Source: Methylibium sp035476815
GTDB lineage: Bacteria > Pseudomonadota > Gammaproteobacteria > Burkholderiales > Burkholderiaceae_C
Direction: 5' to 3'
Length of the DNA stretch: 64,000 nucleotides
Assembly: GCA_035476815.1 (NCBI GenBank)
Contig: DATILD010000036.1
Span: 15,197 to 79,196 of the forward strand
Positions 25,737-32,432 of the stretch are shown in pieces (position 1 is the stretch's first letter; every line of letters starts with the position of its first letter). The notes beneath the pieces are model-generated. The model was not told the origin of the DNA. It did not search any database and saw only the letters and a list, made by a program, of their open reading frames with translations. The position numbers and the translations under genes are program-made.

Positions 25737-26645
25737 ATGCCCACCCCCCCGCCCGGCCGGCCGGCCGTCTTCCGAAAACCGCGCCTGCTGGTGGTCGGCT
25801 GCGGTGATGTCGGCGAGCGGGTGCTGCGCCAGCTCGGCGGGCGCTGGCGCGTCACGGCGCTGACCTCGTCGCCCGAGCGCTGCGAGGCGCTGCGGCGGCT
25901 CGGCGCGCGGCCGCTGCTCGGCGACCTCGACCGGCCGACGACGCTGGGCCGGCTCGCCGCCCTCGCGCCGCGCGTGCTGCACCTGGCGCCGCCGCCGGGC
26001 CAGGGCGACGACGACTCGCGCACCGCCGCGCTGCTGCGCGCGCTGGCGCGCGGCGGGGTCGCCGAGCGGCTGGTCTACGGCAGCACCACCGGGGTGTACG
26101 GCGACGCGCAGGGGGCGCGCTTCGACGAGACGCGCGCGCTCGCGCCGGCCACCGATCGGGCGCGCCGCCGCGTCGCCGCCGAAGCGCGGCTGCGCCACCA
26201 TGGCCGCGCCTTCGGCGTGACGGTCACGCTGCTGCGCATCCCGGGCATCTACGCGCTCGACCGGCCGGGCGGCGACCCGCGCGAGCGCGTCGCCCGCGGC
26301 ACGCCGGTGCTGCGGCGCGAGGACGATGTCTACACCAACCACATCCACGCCGACGACCTGGCGCGCGCCTGCCTCGCGGCGCTGCACCGTGGGCGGCCGC
26401 AGCGCGCGGTGAACGTCTGCGATGACACCGAGCTGCTGATGGGCGACTACTTCGAGCTCGTCGCCGAGCTCGCCGGCCTGCCGCGGCCGCCGCGCATCGC
26501 GCGGGTCGACGCGGCTGGCCGGCTGAGTCCGATGGGGCTGAGCTTCCTGAGCGAGTCGCGCCGGCTGGTCAACCGCCGGCTCAAGACCGAGCTGCGCGTC
26601 GCGCTGCGCTACCCCGAGGTGCGCGACGGGCTCGACACACGCTGA
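25737..26645 (+). CDS. SDR-family NAD(P)-dependent epimerase-like protein (YeeZ-like)
   Basis: A 302-residue extended-SDR protein. The Rossmann motif is LLVVGCGDVGERVLRQL near residues 18-35, a GxGxxG variant typical of the YeeZ group. LVYGSTTGVYGD is the equivalent of the Ser/Tyr active-site segment, and TLLRIPGIYALDRPGG resembles the substrate loop. The canonical YxxxK is not obvious, so catalysis is uncertain. The function of this family is unknown; sugar-nucleotide epimerase by fold. It is convergent with the HtrA-like gene, with a REP-type repeat between them. Confidence 0.75.
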   Translation: MPTPPPGRPAVFRKPRLLVVGCGDVGERVLRQLGGRWRVTALTSSPERCEALRRLGARPLLGDLDRPTTLGRLAALAPRVLHLAPPPGQGDDDSRTAALLRALARGGVAERLVYGSTTGVYGDAQGARFDETRALAPATDRARRRVAAEARLRHHGRAFGVTVTLLRIPGIYALDRPGGDPRERVARGTPVLRREDDVYTNHIHADDLARACLAALHRGRPQRAVNVCDDTELLMGDYFELVAELAGLPRPPRIARVDAAGRLSPMGLSFLSESRRLVNRRLKTELRVALRYPEVRDGLDTR

Positions 26646-26653
26646 GCCTCTCG

Positions 26654-26698
26654 AGGAAACGCCGGGCCGCCCCAAGTTTCCTTGACCCCCGCGGGGGG
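26654..26698. repeat. Third copy of the GCCGGGCCGCCCCAAG repeat core, hairpin-forming
   Basis: The core recurs at 26661-26676, here enclosed by AGGAAA and TTTCCT arms and followed by a CCCCC/GGGGG hairpin. It lies between two convergent genes, where it could act as a two-way transcription stop. It shares only the core with the two liv-operon copies and keeps no reading frame. Confidence 0.6.
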
Positions 26699-26728
26699 CG
26701 GGCTGGGCGCAGCCGGCCCTGGGGGCGC

Positions 26729-27751
26729 TCAGATGCCGCTGGCGCGGCGCAGCGCCTGGCTGCGGTCCATGCTGCGCATCGTCAGGTCGATCGCGGCGCC
26801 GTCGCGCAGCAGCTCGAGCGTGACCGGCCGCTCGACCGCACCGCTCCAGAGCCGCTGGTAAAAAGACGCGAGGTCGCCGACCGGCGCGCCGTCGATGCGG
26901 CGGATCAGGTCGCTGGCCTCGACGCCCGCGTCGGCCGCCGGGCTGTCGGGCACCACGCGCTGGACCCGCACGCCCTCCGGGCGCTGCACGCAGTCCACGC
27001 CCAACCAGGCGCGGTGGCTCGCGCTCGAGCTGCCGCGGCTGCGCAGCTCGGCATAGATCGGTGCCAGCAGGTCCACCGGCACGAACAGCGTGCCGGGCCC
27101 GTTCTCGTACTCGGCCGGCGTCTCCAGCACCAGCAGCGAGCCGATGCCGAGCAACTCGCCGCGGCCGTTGAAGAGCCCGGCGCCGCCATGGTCGGTGCGC
27201 GTCGGCCGGGTGAACAGCGCCTGGTCGATGTGGTACTCCCAGAAGCCGGAATAGGGCTGGCGCGCCGACAGCCGCGCGGTGCTCACCGTGCCGTCGCTGC
27301 CGCCGGTCACGAGCAGCAGTGGCTCGTCCGGCGTGACGGCGGTGTCGTGCGCCAGCGGCGCCGCCGGCACGTCGAGCGGCAGCAGCGACTGCACCAGGCC
27401 GAAGCCGGTGGCCAGGTCGAGCGCGCGCACCCGGGCCGGCACGAGGCGGCCGTTGTCGAGCCGCAGGTCGACCTCCTCGGCCTCGAGCAGCAGGTAGCCG
27501 ATGGTCAGCACCAGGCCGTCGTCGCCGATCACGACGCCCGAGCCGTTGCGCAGGGCGCCGAGCGTCTCGCGGCTGGGGGCATCGGGCAGGACCTTCACTT
27601 CGAGTCCGACGACCGAGGCACTGGCGCGCTGCAGCGCGAGGGCACGATGCTCGTCGGCCGGCTCGGCGGCCGGCACGGCCGGTCCGAGCAGCGCCAGCAC
27701 CACGGCCGAGCACCACCCGCCGAACCCCTTGACCCGCCAACGATCCGCCAT
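26729..27751 (-). CDS. HtrA-like trypsin-fold/PDZ protein lacking the catalytic triad
   Basis: A 340-residue exported protein: signal peptide (about 1-29), trypsin-like domain (about 40-225) and PDZ domain (about 240-320, with VVPDSPAADAGVEASDLIRR). The protease fold is clear from GSGVVIGDDGLVLT (70-83) and GLFNGRGELLGIGS (192-205). The His position reads VLTIGYLLLE (no His), the Asp position reads ATGFGL, and the Ser site reads TDHGGAGLFN, with Gly 189 for the nucleophile. All three triad residues are gone, so it is probably a periplasmic binding or regulatory pseudoprotease. It lies downstream of the rhomboid gene on the same strand. Confidence 0.8.
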   Translation of the reverse strand: MADRWRVKGFGGWCSAVVLALLGPAVPAAEPADEHRALALQRASASVVGLEVKVLPDAPSRETLGALRNGSGVVIGDDGLVLTIGYLLLEAEEVDLRLDNGRLVPARVRALDLATGFGLVQSLLPLDVPAAPLAHDTAVTPDEPLLLVTGGSDGTVSTARLSARQPYSGFWEYHIDQALFTRPTRTDHGGAGLFNGRGELLGIGSLLVLETPAEYENGPGTLFVPVDLLAPIYAELRSRGSSSASHRAWLGVDCVQRPEGVRVQRVVPDSPAADAGVEASDLIRRIDGAPVGDLASFYQRLWSGAVERPVTLELLRDGAAIDLTMRSMDRSQALRRASGI

Positions 27752-27830
27752 CGACGTCCCCAGCCGCGCGCACTGCCGCGCCGCGGCAACAAGGATGCGC
27801 CGATCGCGCTTCCGATGGAAGACCGAGGTC

Positions 27831-28427
27831 TTAGCGCCGGCGCCGGCCGAACGGTGGCTGGCCTCGCCAGGTGCGGATCGTGAGCCAGCCGCCGACCATG
27901 CCGCCGAGGTGGGCGAAGTGGGCCACGCCGCCGGTCGGAGAGATCAGGCCGAGCAGCAGCTCGAGACCGCCGAACACCATCACGAAGGTGCGCGCCTTCA
28001 TCGGGATCGGCGGGATCAGCAGCATCACCGTGCGGTGCGGGAACAGCATGCCGTAGGCCAGCAGCAGCCCGAACAGCCCGCCCGAGGCGCCGACCGTCGG
28101 GTTCGGCGAGCCGAGCAGCGCCGCCACCAGCAGCTGCGCCGCGGCCGCCGACAGCACGCTCGCGCCGTAGAAGACCACGAAGCGCCGCTGGCCCCACAAG
28201 CGCTCCAGCTCGGCGCCGAACATCCACAGGCCCAGCATGTTGAACAGCAGGTGGAACAGGCCGTCGTGCAGGAAGGCGTAGCTCGCCGGCTGCCAGGGCA
28301 GGAAGCCGCCAGCCAGCGGCCACAGCGCGAACAGACGGAGGAACCCGGCCCCGACGAACTGGTCGAGGCAGAACACCGCCACGTTGACGAGGATCAGCGC
28401 CTGGGTCAGCGGGGGCAGTGGGGGCAT
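27831..28427 (-). CDS. Rhomboid-family intramembrane serine protease
   Basis: A 198-residue membrane protease with about six transmembrane segments. The catalytic Ser 115 lies in TVGASGGLFGLLLAYG and the catalytic His 173 in VAHFAHLGGMVGG. The first loop carries HLLFNMLGLWMFGAELER, the rhomboid hallmark HxxxN. It should cleave membrane proteins within the bilayer; the substrate is unknown. The start at 28427 gives MPPLPPLTQALILVNVAVF; the longer open frame runs back through the tRNA gene and is not real. It sits just after tRNA-Leu and 79 bp before the HtrA-like pseudoprotease gene, suggesting a small envelope-protease operon. Confidence 0.9.
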   Translation of the reverse strand: MPPLPPLTQALILVNVAVFCLDQFVGAGFLRLFALWPLAGGFLPWQPASYAFLHDGLFHLLFNMLGLWMFGAELERLWGQRRFVVFYGASVLSAAAAQLLVAALLGSPNPTVGASGGLFGLLLAYGMLFPHRTVMLLIPPIPMKARTFVMVFGGLELLLGLISPTGGVAHFAHLGGMVGGWLTIRTWRGQPPFGRRRR

Positions 28428-28440
28428 GCGGGGAGGGGGG

Positions 28441-28525
28441 TGGTGCCCGAGGCCGGACTCGAACCGGCACACCTTGCGGCGGGGGATTTTGAGTCCCCTG
28501 CGTCTACCGATTTCGCCACTCGGGC
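28441..28525 (-). tRNA. tRNA-Leu (anticodon CAA)
   Basis: The minus strand reads a complete 85-nt tRNA with acceptor stem GCCCGAG/CTCGGGC, encoded CCA end, T-loop GGTTCGAGTCC and a long variable arm (GCCGCAAGGT region) as expected of tRNA-Leu. The anticodon stem GGGGA/TCCCC closes the loop CTCAAAA, giving anticodon CAA for UUG codons. It lies between cysM (divergent) and the rhomboid gene. Confidence 0.96.
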
Positions 28526-28586
28526 CGAGTGCTTGCGACAGAGCCCTCGAATTATGCCTGCCGGCCCCGGGGCGTCGGGGCGCTGC

Positions 28587-28592
28587 GACAAT
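28587..28592 (+). promoter_or_regulatory. Candidate -10 box (GACAAT) of cysM
   Basis: GACAAT lies 28 nt before the cysM start at 28621, with GAGAA between them as a weak ribosome site. Confidence 0.35.
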
Positions 28593-28620
28593 CGAGCGTC
28601 CCCGCCCGAGAACCCCGGTC

Positions 28621-29526
28621 ATGCCCCTGTACCCGACCCTCGAAGACAGCATCGGCTCGACACCGCTGGTGCGCCTGCAGCGCCTGCCCGGCGCCGACAA
28701 CGCGCGGCGCGGCAACGTGATCCTCGCCAAGCTCGAGGGCAACAACCCGGCCGGCTCGGTGAAGGACCGGCCCGCCATCAGCATGATCCGCCGCGCCGAG
28801 GAGCGCGGCGAGATCCAGCCCGGCGACACGCTGATCGAGGCCACCTCGGGCAACACCGGCATCGCGCTGGCGATGGCCGCCGCGATCCGCGGCTACCGCA
28901 TGCTGCTGATCATGCCGGAGGACCTGTCGATCGAGCGCGCCCAGACCATGAAGGCCTTCGGCGCCGAGCTCATCCTCACACCCAAGGCCGGCGGCATGGA
29001 GGGCGCACGCGACCTCGCCGACCAGATGCAGCGCGACGGCCGGGGCCGTGTGCTCGACCAGTTCGCCAACCCCGACAACCCGCGCGTGCACTACGAGACC
29101 ACCGGCCCCGAGCTGTGGCAGCAGACCGAAGGGCAGATCACCCACTTCGTCAGCGCGATGGGCACCACCGGCACCATCACCGGCGTGTCGAAGTTCCTGA
29201 AGGAGCGCAACCCGGCGGTGCGCATCGTCGGCGCGCAACCGAGCGAGGGCTCGCGCATCCCCGGCATCCGCAAGTGGTCCGAGGCCTATCTGCCCAAGAT
29301 CTACGAGCCGAGCCGCGTCGACGAGCTGGTGCTGGTCAGCCAGGCCGACGCCGAGGAGATGGCGCGCCGGCTGGCGCGCGAGGAGGGCCTGTTCGGCGGC
29401 ATCTCGGCGGCCGGCGCGCTGTGGGCCGCGCTGCAGGTGGCCGAGCGGGTCGAGCACGCGACCATCGTGTTCGTGGTCTGCGACCGCGGCGACCGCTACC
29501 TCTCGACCGGCGTGTTTCCGGCCTGA
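28621..29526 (+). CDS. cysM: Cysteine synthase CysM (O-acetylserine sulfhydrylase B)
   Basis: CysM makes cysteine or S-sulfocysteine from O-acetylserine with sulfide or thiosulfate, using pyridoxal phosphate. The 301-residue product has the cofactor Lys 48 in NNPAGSVKDRPAISMI, the substrate loop EATSGNTGIALAMAAAIRGY and the phosphate-binding FVSAMGTTGTITGVSKFLKE. The GGISAAGA and VFVVCDRGDRYLSTGVF segments favour the CysM branch over CysK. The start at 28621 gives MPLYPTLEDSIGSTPLVRL. It is followed nine bp later by a Nudix gene, then tusA, another sulfur gene. Confidence 0.93.
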   Translation: MPLYPTLEDSIGSTPLVRLQRLPGADNARRGNVILAKLEGNNPAGSVKDRPAISMIRRAEERGEIQPGDTLIEATSGNTGIALAMAAAIRGYRMLLIMPEDLSIERAQTMKAFGAELILTPKAGGMEGARDLADQMQRDGRGRVLDQFANPDNPRVHYETTGPELWQQTEGQITHFVSAMGTTGTITGVSKFLKERNPAVRIVGAQPSEGSRIPGIRKWSEAYLPKIYEPSRVDELVLVSQADAEEMARRLAREEGLFGGISAAGALWAALQVAERVEHATIVFVVCDRGDRYLSTGVFPA

Positions 29527-29534
29527 GCATCGGC

Positions 29535-30080
29535 ATGGCCGCGGAGCCGAAGTTCTGCCCGCAGTGCGCCACGCCGCTGGCCTGGCGAGTCGAGGCCGAG
29601 GACGGCGGCGACAAGTCGCGGCTGCGCTGCCCGGCCTGCGACTACACGCACTGGAACAACCCGACGCCGGTGCTCGCGGCGGTGATCGAATGCGTCGATC
29701 GCGGTGGGCAGGTCCTGCTGGCGCGCAACGCCGCCTGGCCGCCCAAGCTGTTCGGGCTGGTGGCCGGGTTCATGGAGGCCGGCGAGTCGCCGGAGGACGG
29801 CATCGCGCGCGAGGTGGTCGAGGAGACCTCGCTGCGGCTCGCCGCCCGGCCGGCGCTGATCGGCGCCTACGAGTTCCAGCGCATGAACCAGGTGATCCTC
29901 GCCTACCACGTGGCGGCCGAGGGCGAGATCCGGCTGTCGCCCGAGCTGGCCGAGTACCGGCTGTTCGAGCCGGCCCAGGTGCGCTGCTGGCCGGCCGGCA
30001 CCGGCCAGGCGCTGGCCGCCTGGCTGCGCGCGCGCGGCATCGAGCCCCAGTGGACGGAGTGGGGGCGCGACGCGACCTAG
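29535..30080 (+). CDS. NudC-like Nudix hydrolase with zinc ribbon
   Basis: A 181-residue protein. The N-terminal zinc ribbon has CPQC (residues 8-11) and CPAC (about 34-37). The Nudix domain follows with GFMEAGESPEDGIAREVVEE and TSL, where Ser replaces the usual Gly of the box. It lacks the N-terminal domain of full NudC, so it is a short NADH-pyrophosphatase-like Nudix protein; likely substrates are nucleoside diphosphate derivatives or capped RNA, by family only. It is probably co-transcribed with cysM. Confidence 0.82.
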   Translation: MAAEPKFCPQCATPLAWRVEAEDGGDKSRLRCPACDYTHWNNPTPVLAAVIECVDRGGQVLLARNAAWPPKLFGLVAGFMEAGESPEDGIAREVVEETSLRLAARPALIGAYEFQRMNQVILAYHVAAEGEIRLSPELAEYRLFEPAQVRCWPAGTGQALAAWLRARGIEPQWTEWGRDAT

Positions 30081-30083
30081 AAT
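30078..30083 (+). promoter_or_regulatory. Candidate -10 box (TAGAAT) of tusA
   Basis: TAGAAT overlaps the stop codon of the Nudix gene and lies 43 nt before the tusA ATG at 30127. Confidence 0.4.
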
Positions 30084-30126
30084 GAACCGTCCGTTGCCAC
30101 AGACGGACCCTCGAGGGAAGGCTGCG

Positions 30127-30354
30127 ATGGAAGCGAACAAGGAAATCGACACCCGCGGGCTCAACTGCCCGCTGCCCATCCTGAAGGCCAAGAAGGCGCT
30201 CGCCGACATGACGAGCGGGCAGACGCTGAAGGTGGTCGCGACCGACCCGGGTTCGGTGCGCGACTTCCAGGCCTTCGCGCGCCAGACCGGCAACGAACTC
30301 GTGGACCAGCAGACCGCCGGCGACGAGTTCATCCACTGGCTGCGGCGGCGCTGA
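30127..30354 (+). CDS. tusA: Sulfur carrier protein TusA
   Basis: TusA is a cytoplasmic sulfur-relay protein that takes persulfide sulfur from IscS or rhodaneses for tRNA thiolation and other uses. The 75-residue product has the defining CPxP motif in DTRGLNCPLPILKAKKAL with the sulfur-carrying Cys, and ends FIHWLRRR. GGGAAGG upstream supports the start. Convergent with galU. Its place after cysM is consistent with sulfur metabolism. Confidence 0.93.
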   Translation: MEANKEIDTRGLNCPLPILKAKKALADMTSGQTLKVVATDPGSVRDFQAFARQTGNELVDQQTAGDEFIHWLRRR

Positions 30355-30375
30355 GCGCGCCGGCCGCACGTCCCC

Positions 30376-31242
30376 TCAGAGGTCGAGGGCCTTGAGGTAG
30401 GTCCGCAGGCTCGGCCCGATCTGCGGGTGGGCCAGGCCCAGTTCCACGTTGGCCTCCAGGAAGCCTTCCTTGCTGCCGCAGTCGTAGCGGCGCCCCGCGT
30501 AGGTGTAGGCGAACACCTTCTGCCGGCGCAGCAGGCCGGCGATGCCGTCGGTCAGCTGGATCTCGCCGCCCACGCCGCGCGGCTGGTTGCGGATCTCGCT
30601 GAAGATGTCGGGCGTCAGGATGTAGCGCCCGGCCACGCCCAGCCGCGACGGCGCCGCCTCGGGCGCCGGCTTCTCGACGATGCGGGTCACGTCCATCATC
30701 CGCTCGGCCACCGGCGTGCCGGCGACGATGCCGTAGCGCCTGGTGTGCTCGGCCGGCACTTCCTGGACCGCCAGGATCGACGCGCGCCACTCGCTGAACT
30801 GCTCGACCATCTGCTGCATGATCGGCGGCTCGCCCATCATCAGGTCGTCGGCCAGCAGCACCGCGAAGGGCTCGTTGACCACCACGCACTCGGCACACAG
30901 CACCGCATGGCCGAGACCCAGCGCCTTGGCCTGGCGGATGTAGATGCACTCCATGTCGTCGGGCTTGACCGACCTCACGAGCTCGAGCAGCTCGCGCTTG
31001 CCGGCCGCCTCGAGCTCGTACTCCAGCTCGGGGGCGGTGTCGAAGTGGTCGGGGATCGCGCGCTTGCTGCGGCCGGTGACGAAGATCATCTGCCGGATGC
31101 CGGCCGCATAGGCCTCCTCCACCGCGTACTGGATCAGCGGCTTGTCGACGACCGGCAGCATCTCCTTGGGTTGGGCCTTGGTGGCCGGAAGGAAGCGGGT
31201 GCCGAGTCCGGCCACCGGGAAGATCGCCTTGTTGATCAACAT
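30376..31242 (-). CDS. galU: UTP-glucose-1-phosphate uridylyltransferase
   Basis: GalU makes UDP-glucose for envelope polysaccharides and trehalose. The 288-residue enzyme has the nucleotidyltransferase N-terminus AIFPVAGLGTRFLPATKAQP followed by KEMLPVVDKPLIQYAVEEA, and later VLLADDLMMGEPP, VEKPAPEAAPS and FAYTYAGRRYDCGSKEGFLE. The length matches the bacterial family. The ribosome site AAGGA precedes the ATG by about 10 nt. It is divergent from the 2-hydroxyacid dehydrogenase-like gene. Confidence 0.95.
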   Translation of the reverse strand: MLINKAIFPVAGLGTRFLPATKAQPKEMLPVVDKPLIQYAVEEAYAAGIRQMIFVTGRSKRAIPDHFDTAPELEYELEAAGKRELLELVRSVKPDDMECIYIRQAKALGLGHAVLCAECVVVNEPFAVLLADDLMMGEPPIMQQMVEQFSEWRASILAVQEVPAEHTRRYGIVAGTPVAERMMDVTRIVEKPAPEAAPSRLGVAGRYILTPDIFSEIRNQPRGVGGEIQLTDGIAGLLRRQKVFAYTYAGRRYDCGSKEGFLEANVELGLAHPQIGPSLRTYLKALDL

Positions 31243-31367
31243 CTACTTACAATCCTTGAAGCTCAATGCACCGGATGATTCTGTCATGCCGGTTTTGCGG
31301 CCCGAGCCCTGCCTGCGACGGGCGGGCGCTAGGGAGCTGTAAAAGTCGTCACGTGTGGGACCCCAGG

Positions 31368-32432
31368 ATGGATCTGCTGATCGTCGATGCGGTCGAGGAC
31401 GAGGTGCTGCGGTGGCTCGAGGCACGCCACGGCGTACGCCATGCGCCGGAGCTGGCCCGCGAGCCGCGTGCGCTGCGGCAGAGCCTGTTCAACGTGCGCG
31501 GCCTGGTGCTGCCGGCGGCGGTGCGGGTCGACGAGGAGATGCTGTCGTTCGCGCCGATGCTGCGCGTGGTCGCGCGGGTCGCGCCGGGGCTGGAGAACAT
31601 CGACGTCGAGGCCTGCACGCGGGCCGGTGTCGAGCTGGTGCGCGGCGCCGCGGCGACCGCCCCCGCCGAGGCCGAGTTCATGATCGGTGCGCTGATCGCG
31701 CTGCTGCGTCCGGGGGCCGACGGCGGCCGGGTGACGCCGGGACGCGAGCTCGCGTCCGCGACCGTCGGCCTGATCGGCATGGCGCCGGCGGCGCGCTTCG
31801 TGTCGGCGATGTTGAGCGGCTTCGGCTCGCGGCTGGTCGGCTACGACCCGACGCTGCATGCCAGCGACCTGCTGTGGGGCCGCTGGCGCATCGAGCCCAT
31901 GGGCCTGCGCGAGCTGCTGCAGACCGCCGATGCGGTGTGCGTGCAGCTGCCCTTCTTCAGCCGCTACCAGGGCCTGCTCGGCGAGCGCTACCTGCCGCAG
32001 TGCAAGCCGGGCCAGGTGCTGGTCAGCACCTCGCACTCGGCGGTGTTCGACGCCGAGGTGCTGGCCGGTGCGCTGCGCAGCGGCCGCATGGGCGGTGCCT
32101 GGCTCGACAGCGTCGAGCCGGGCCTGCTGGAGCCGGGCCGGCCGCTGCATGGCGTCGCCAACCTGCGCGTCTCGTCGCGGCTGGCCGGCTACACCCAGGA
32201 GTCGCGGGTGCGCGCGGTGTGGGCGGTGGCGCACCGGCTCGACGAGGTGCTGAGCCAGGCGCCGCGCGTCGCGCGCGAGTTCCGGCCGTCGGCGGCCGCG
32301 CCGCTGACCGGCCCGGTGTCGATGCCGGGGCCGCTCGGCGGGCCGGTCTCGGGCCCGGTGCCGCTCGACGAGGCCGAGCCGTTCAGCCCAGCCGCTGACG
32401 CTGCAACCGGACCCGCTCCAGCGTCGAGCTGA
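31368..32432 (+). CDS. D-2-hydroxyacid dehydrogenase-like protein with degenerate active site
   Basis: A 354-residue protein of the D-isomer 2-hydroxyacid dehydrogenase fold (phosphoglycerate dehydrogenase-like). The NAD-binding loop reads VGLIGMAPAARFVSAM (133-148) instead of GxGxxG. The substrate Arg of the family is His 223 (VSTSHSAVFD), the Glu is kept at 250 (LDSVEPG), and the catalytic His is Arg 271 (VSSRLAGYT). It is therefore probably inactive as a dehydrogenase. The last 65 residues are a Pro/Ala-rich tail whose gene end overlaps valS by 50 bp on the opposite strand. The start at 31368 is preferred over an upstream frame that enters the galU promoter. Confidence 0.75.
   Translation: MDLLIVDAVEDEVLRWLEARHGVRHAPELAREPRALRQSLFNVRGLVLPAAVRVDEEMLSFAPMLRVVARVAPGLENIDVEACTRAGVELVRGAAATAPAEAEFMIGALIALLRPGADGGRVTPGRELASATVGLIGMAPAARFVSAMLSGFGSRLVGYDPTLHASDLLWGRWRIEPMGLRELLQTADAVCVQLPFFSRYQGLLGERYLPQCKPGQVLVSTSHSAVFDAEVLAGALRSGRMGGAWLDSVEPGLLEPGRPLHGVANLRVSSRLAGYTQESRVRAVWAVAHRLDEVLSQAPRVAREFRPSAAAPLTGPVSMPGPLGGPVSGPVPLDEAEPFSPAADAATGPAPASS

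Noticed and set aside
24480..27773. 1097-residue open frame on the minus strand
   Set aside because: It covers the reductase, SDR and HtrA-like genes in another frame with low-complexity composition; the real genes have clear motifs.
28441..28525. tRNA-Leu as integration site of a genomic island
   Set aside because: No integrase, no duplicated tRNA 3' end and only ordinary genes on both sides.
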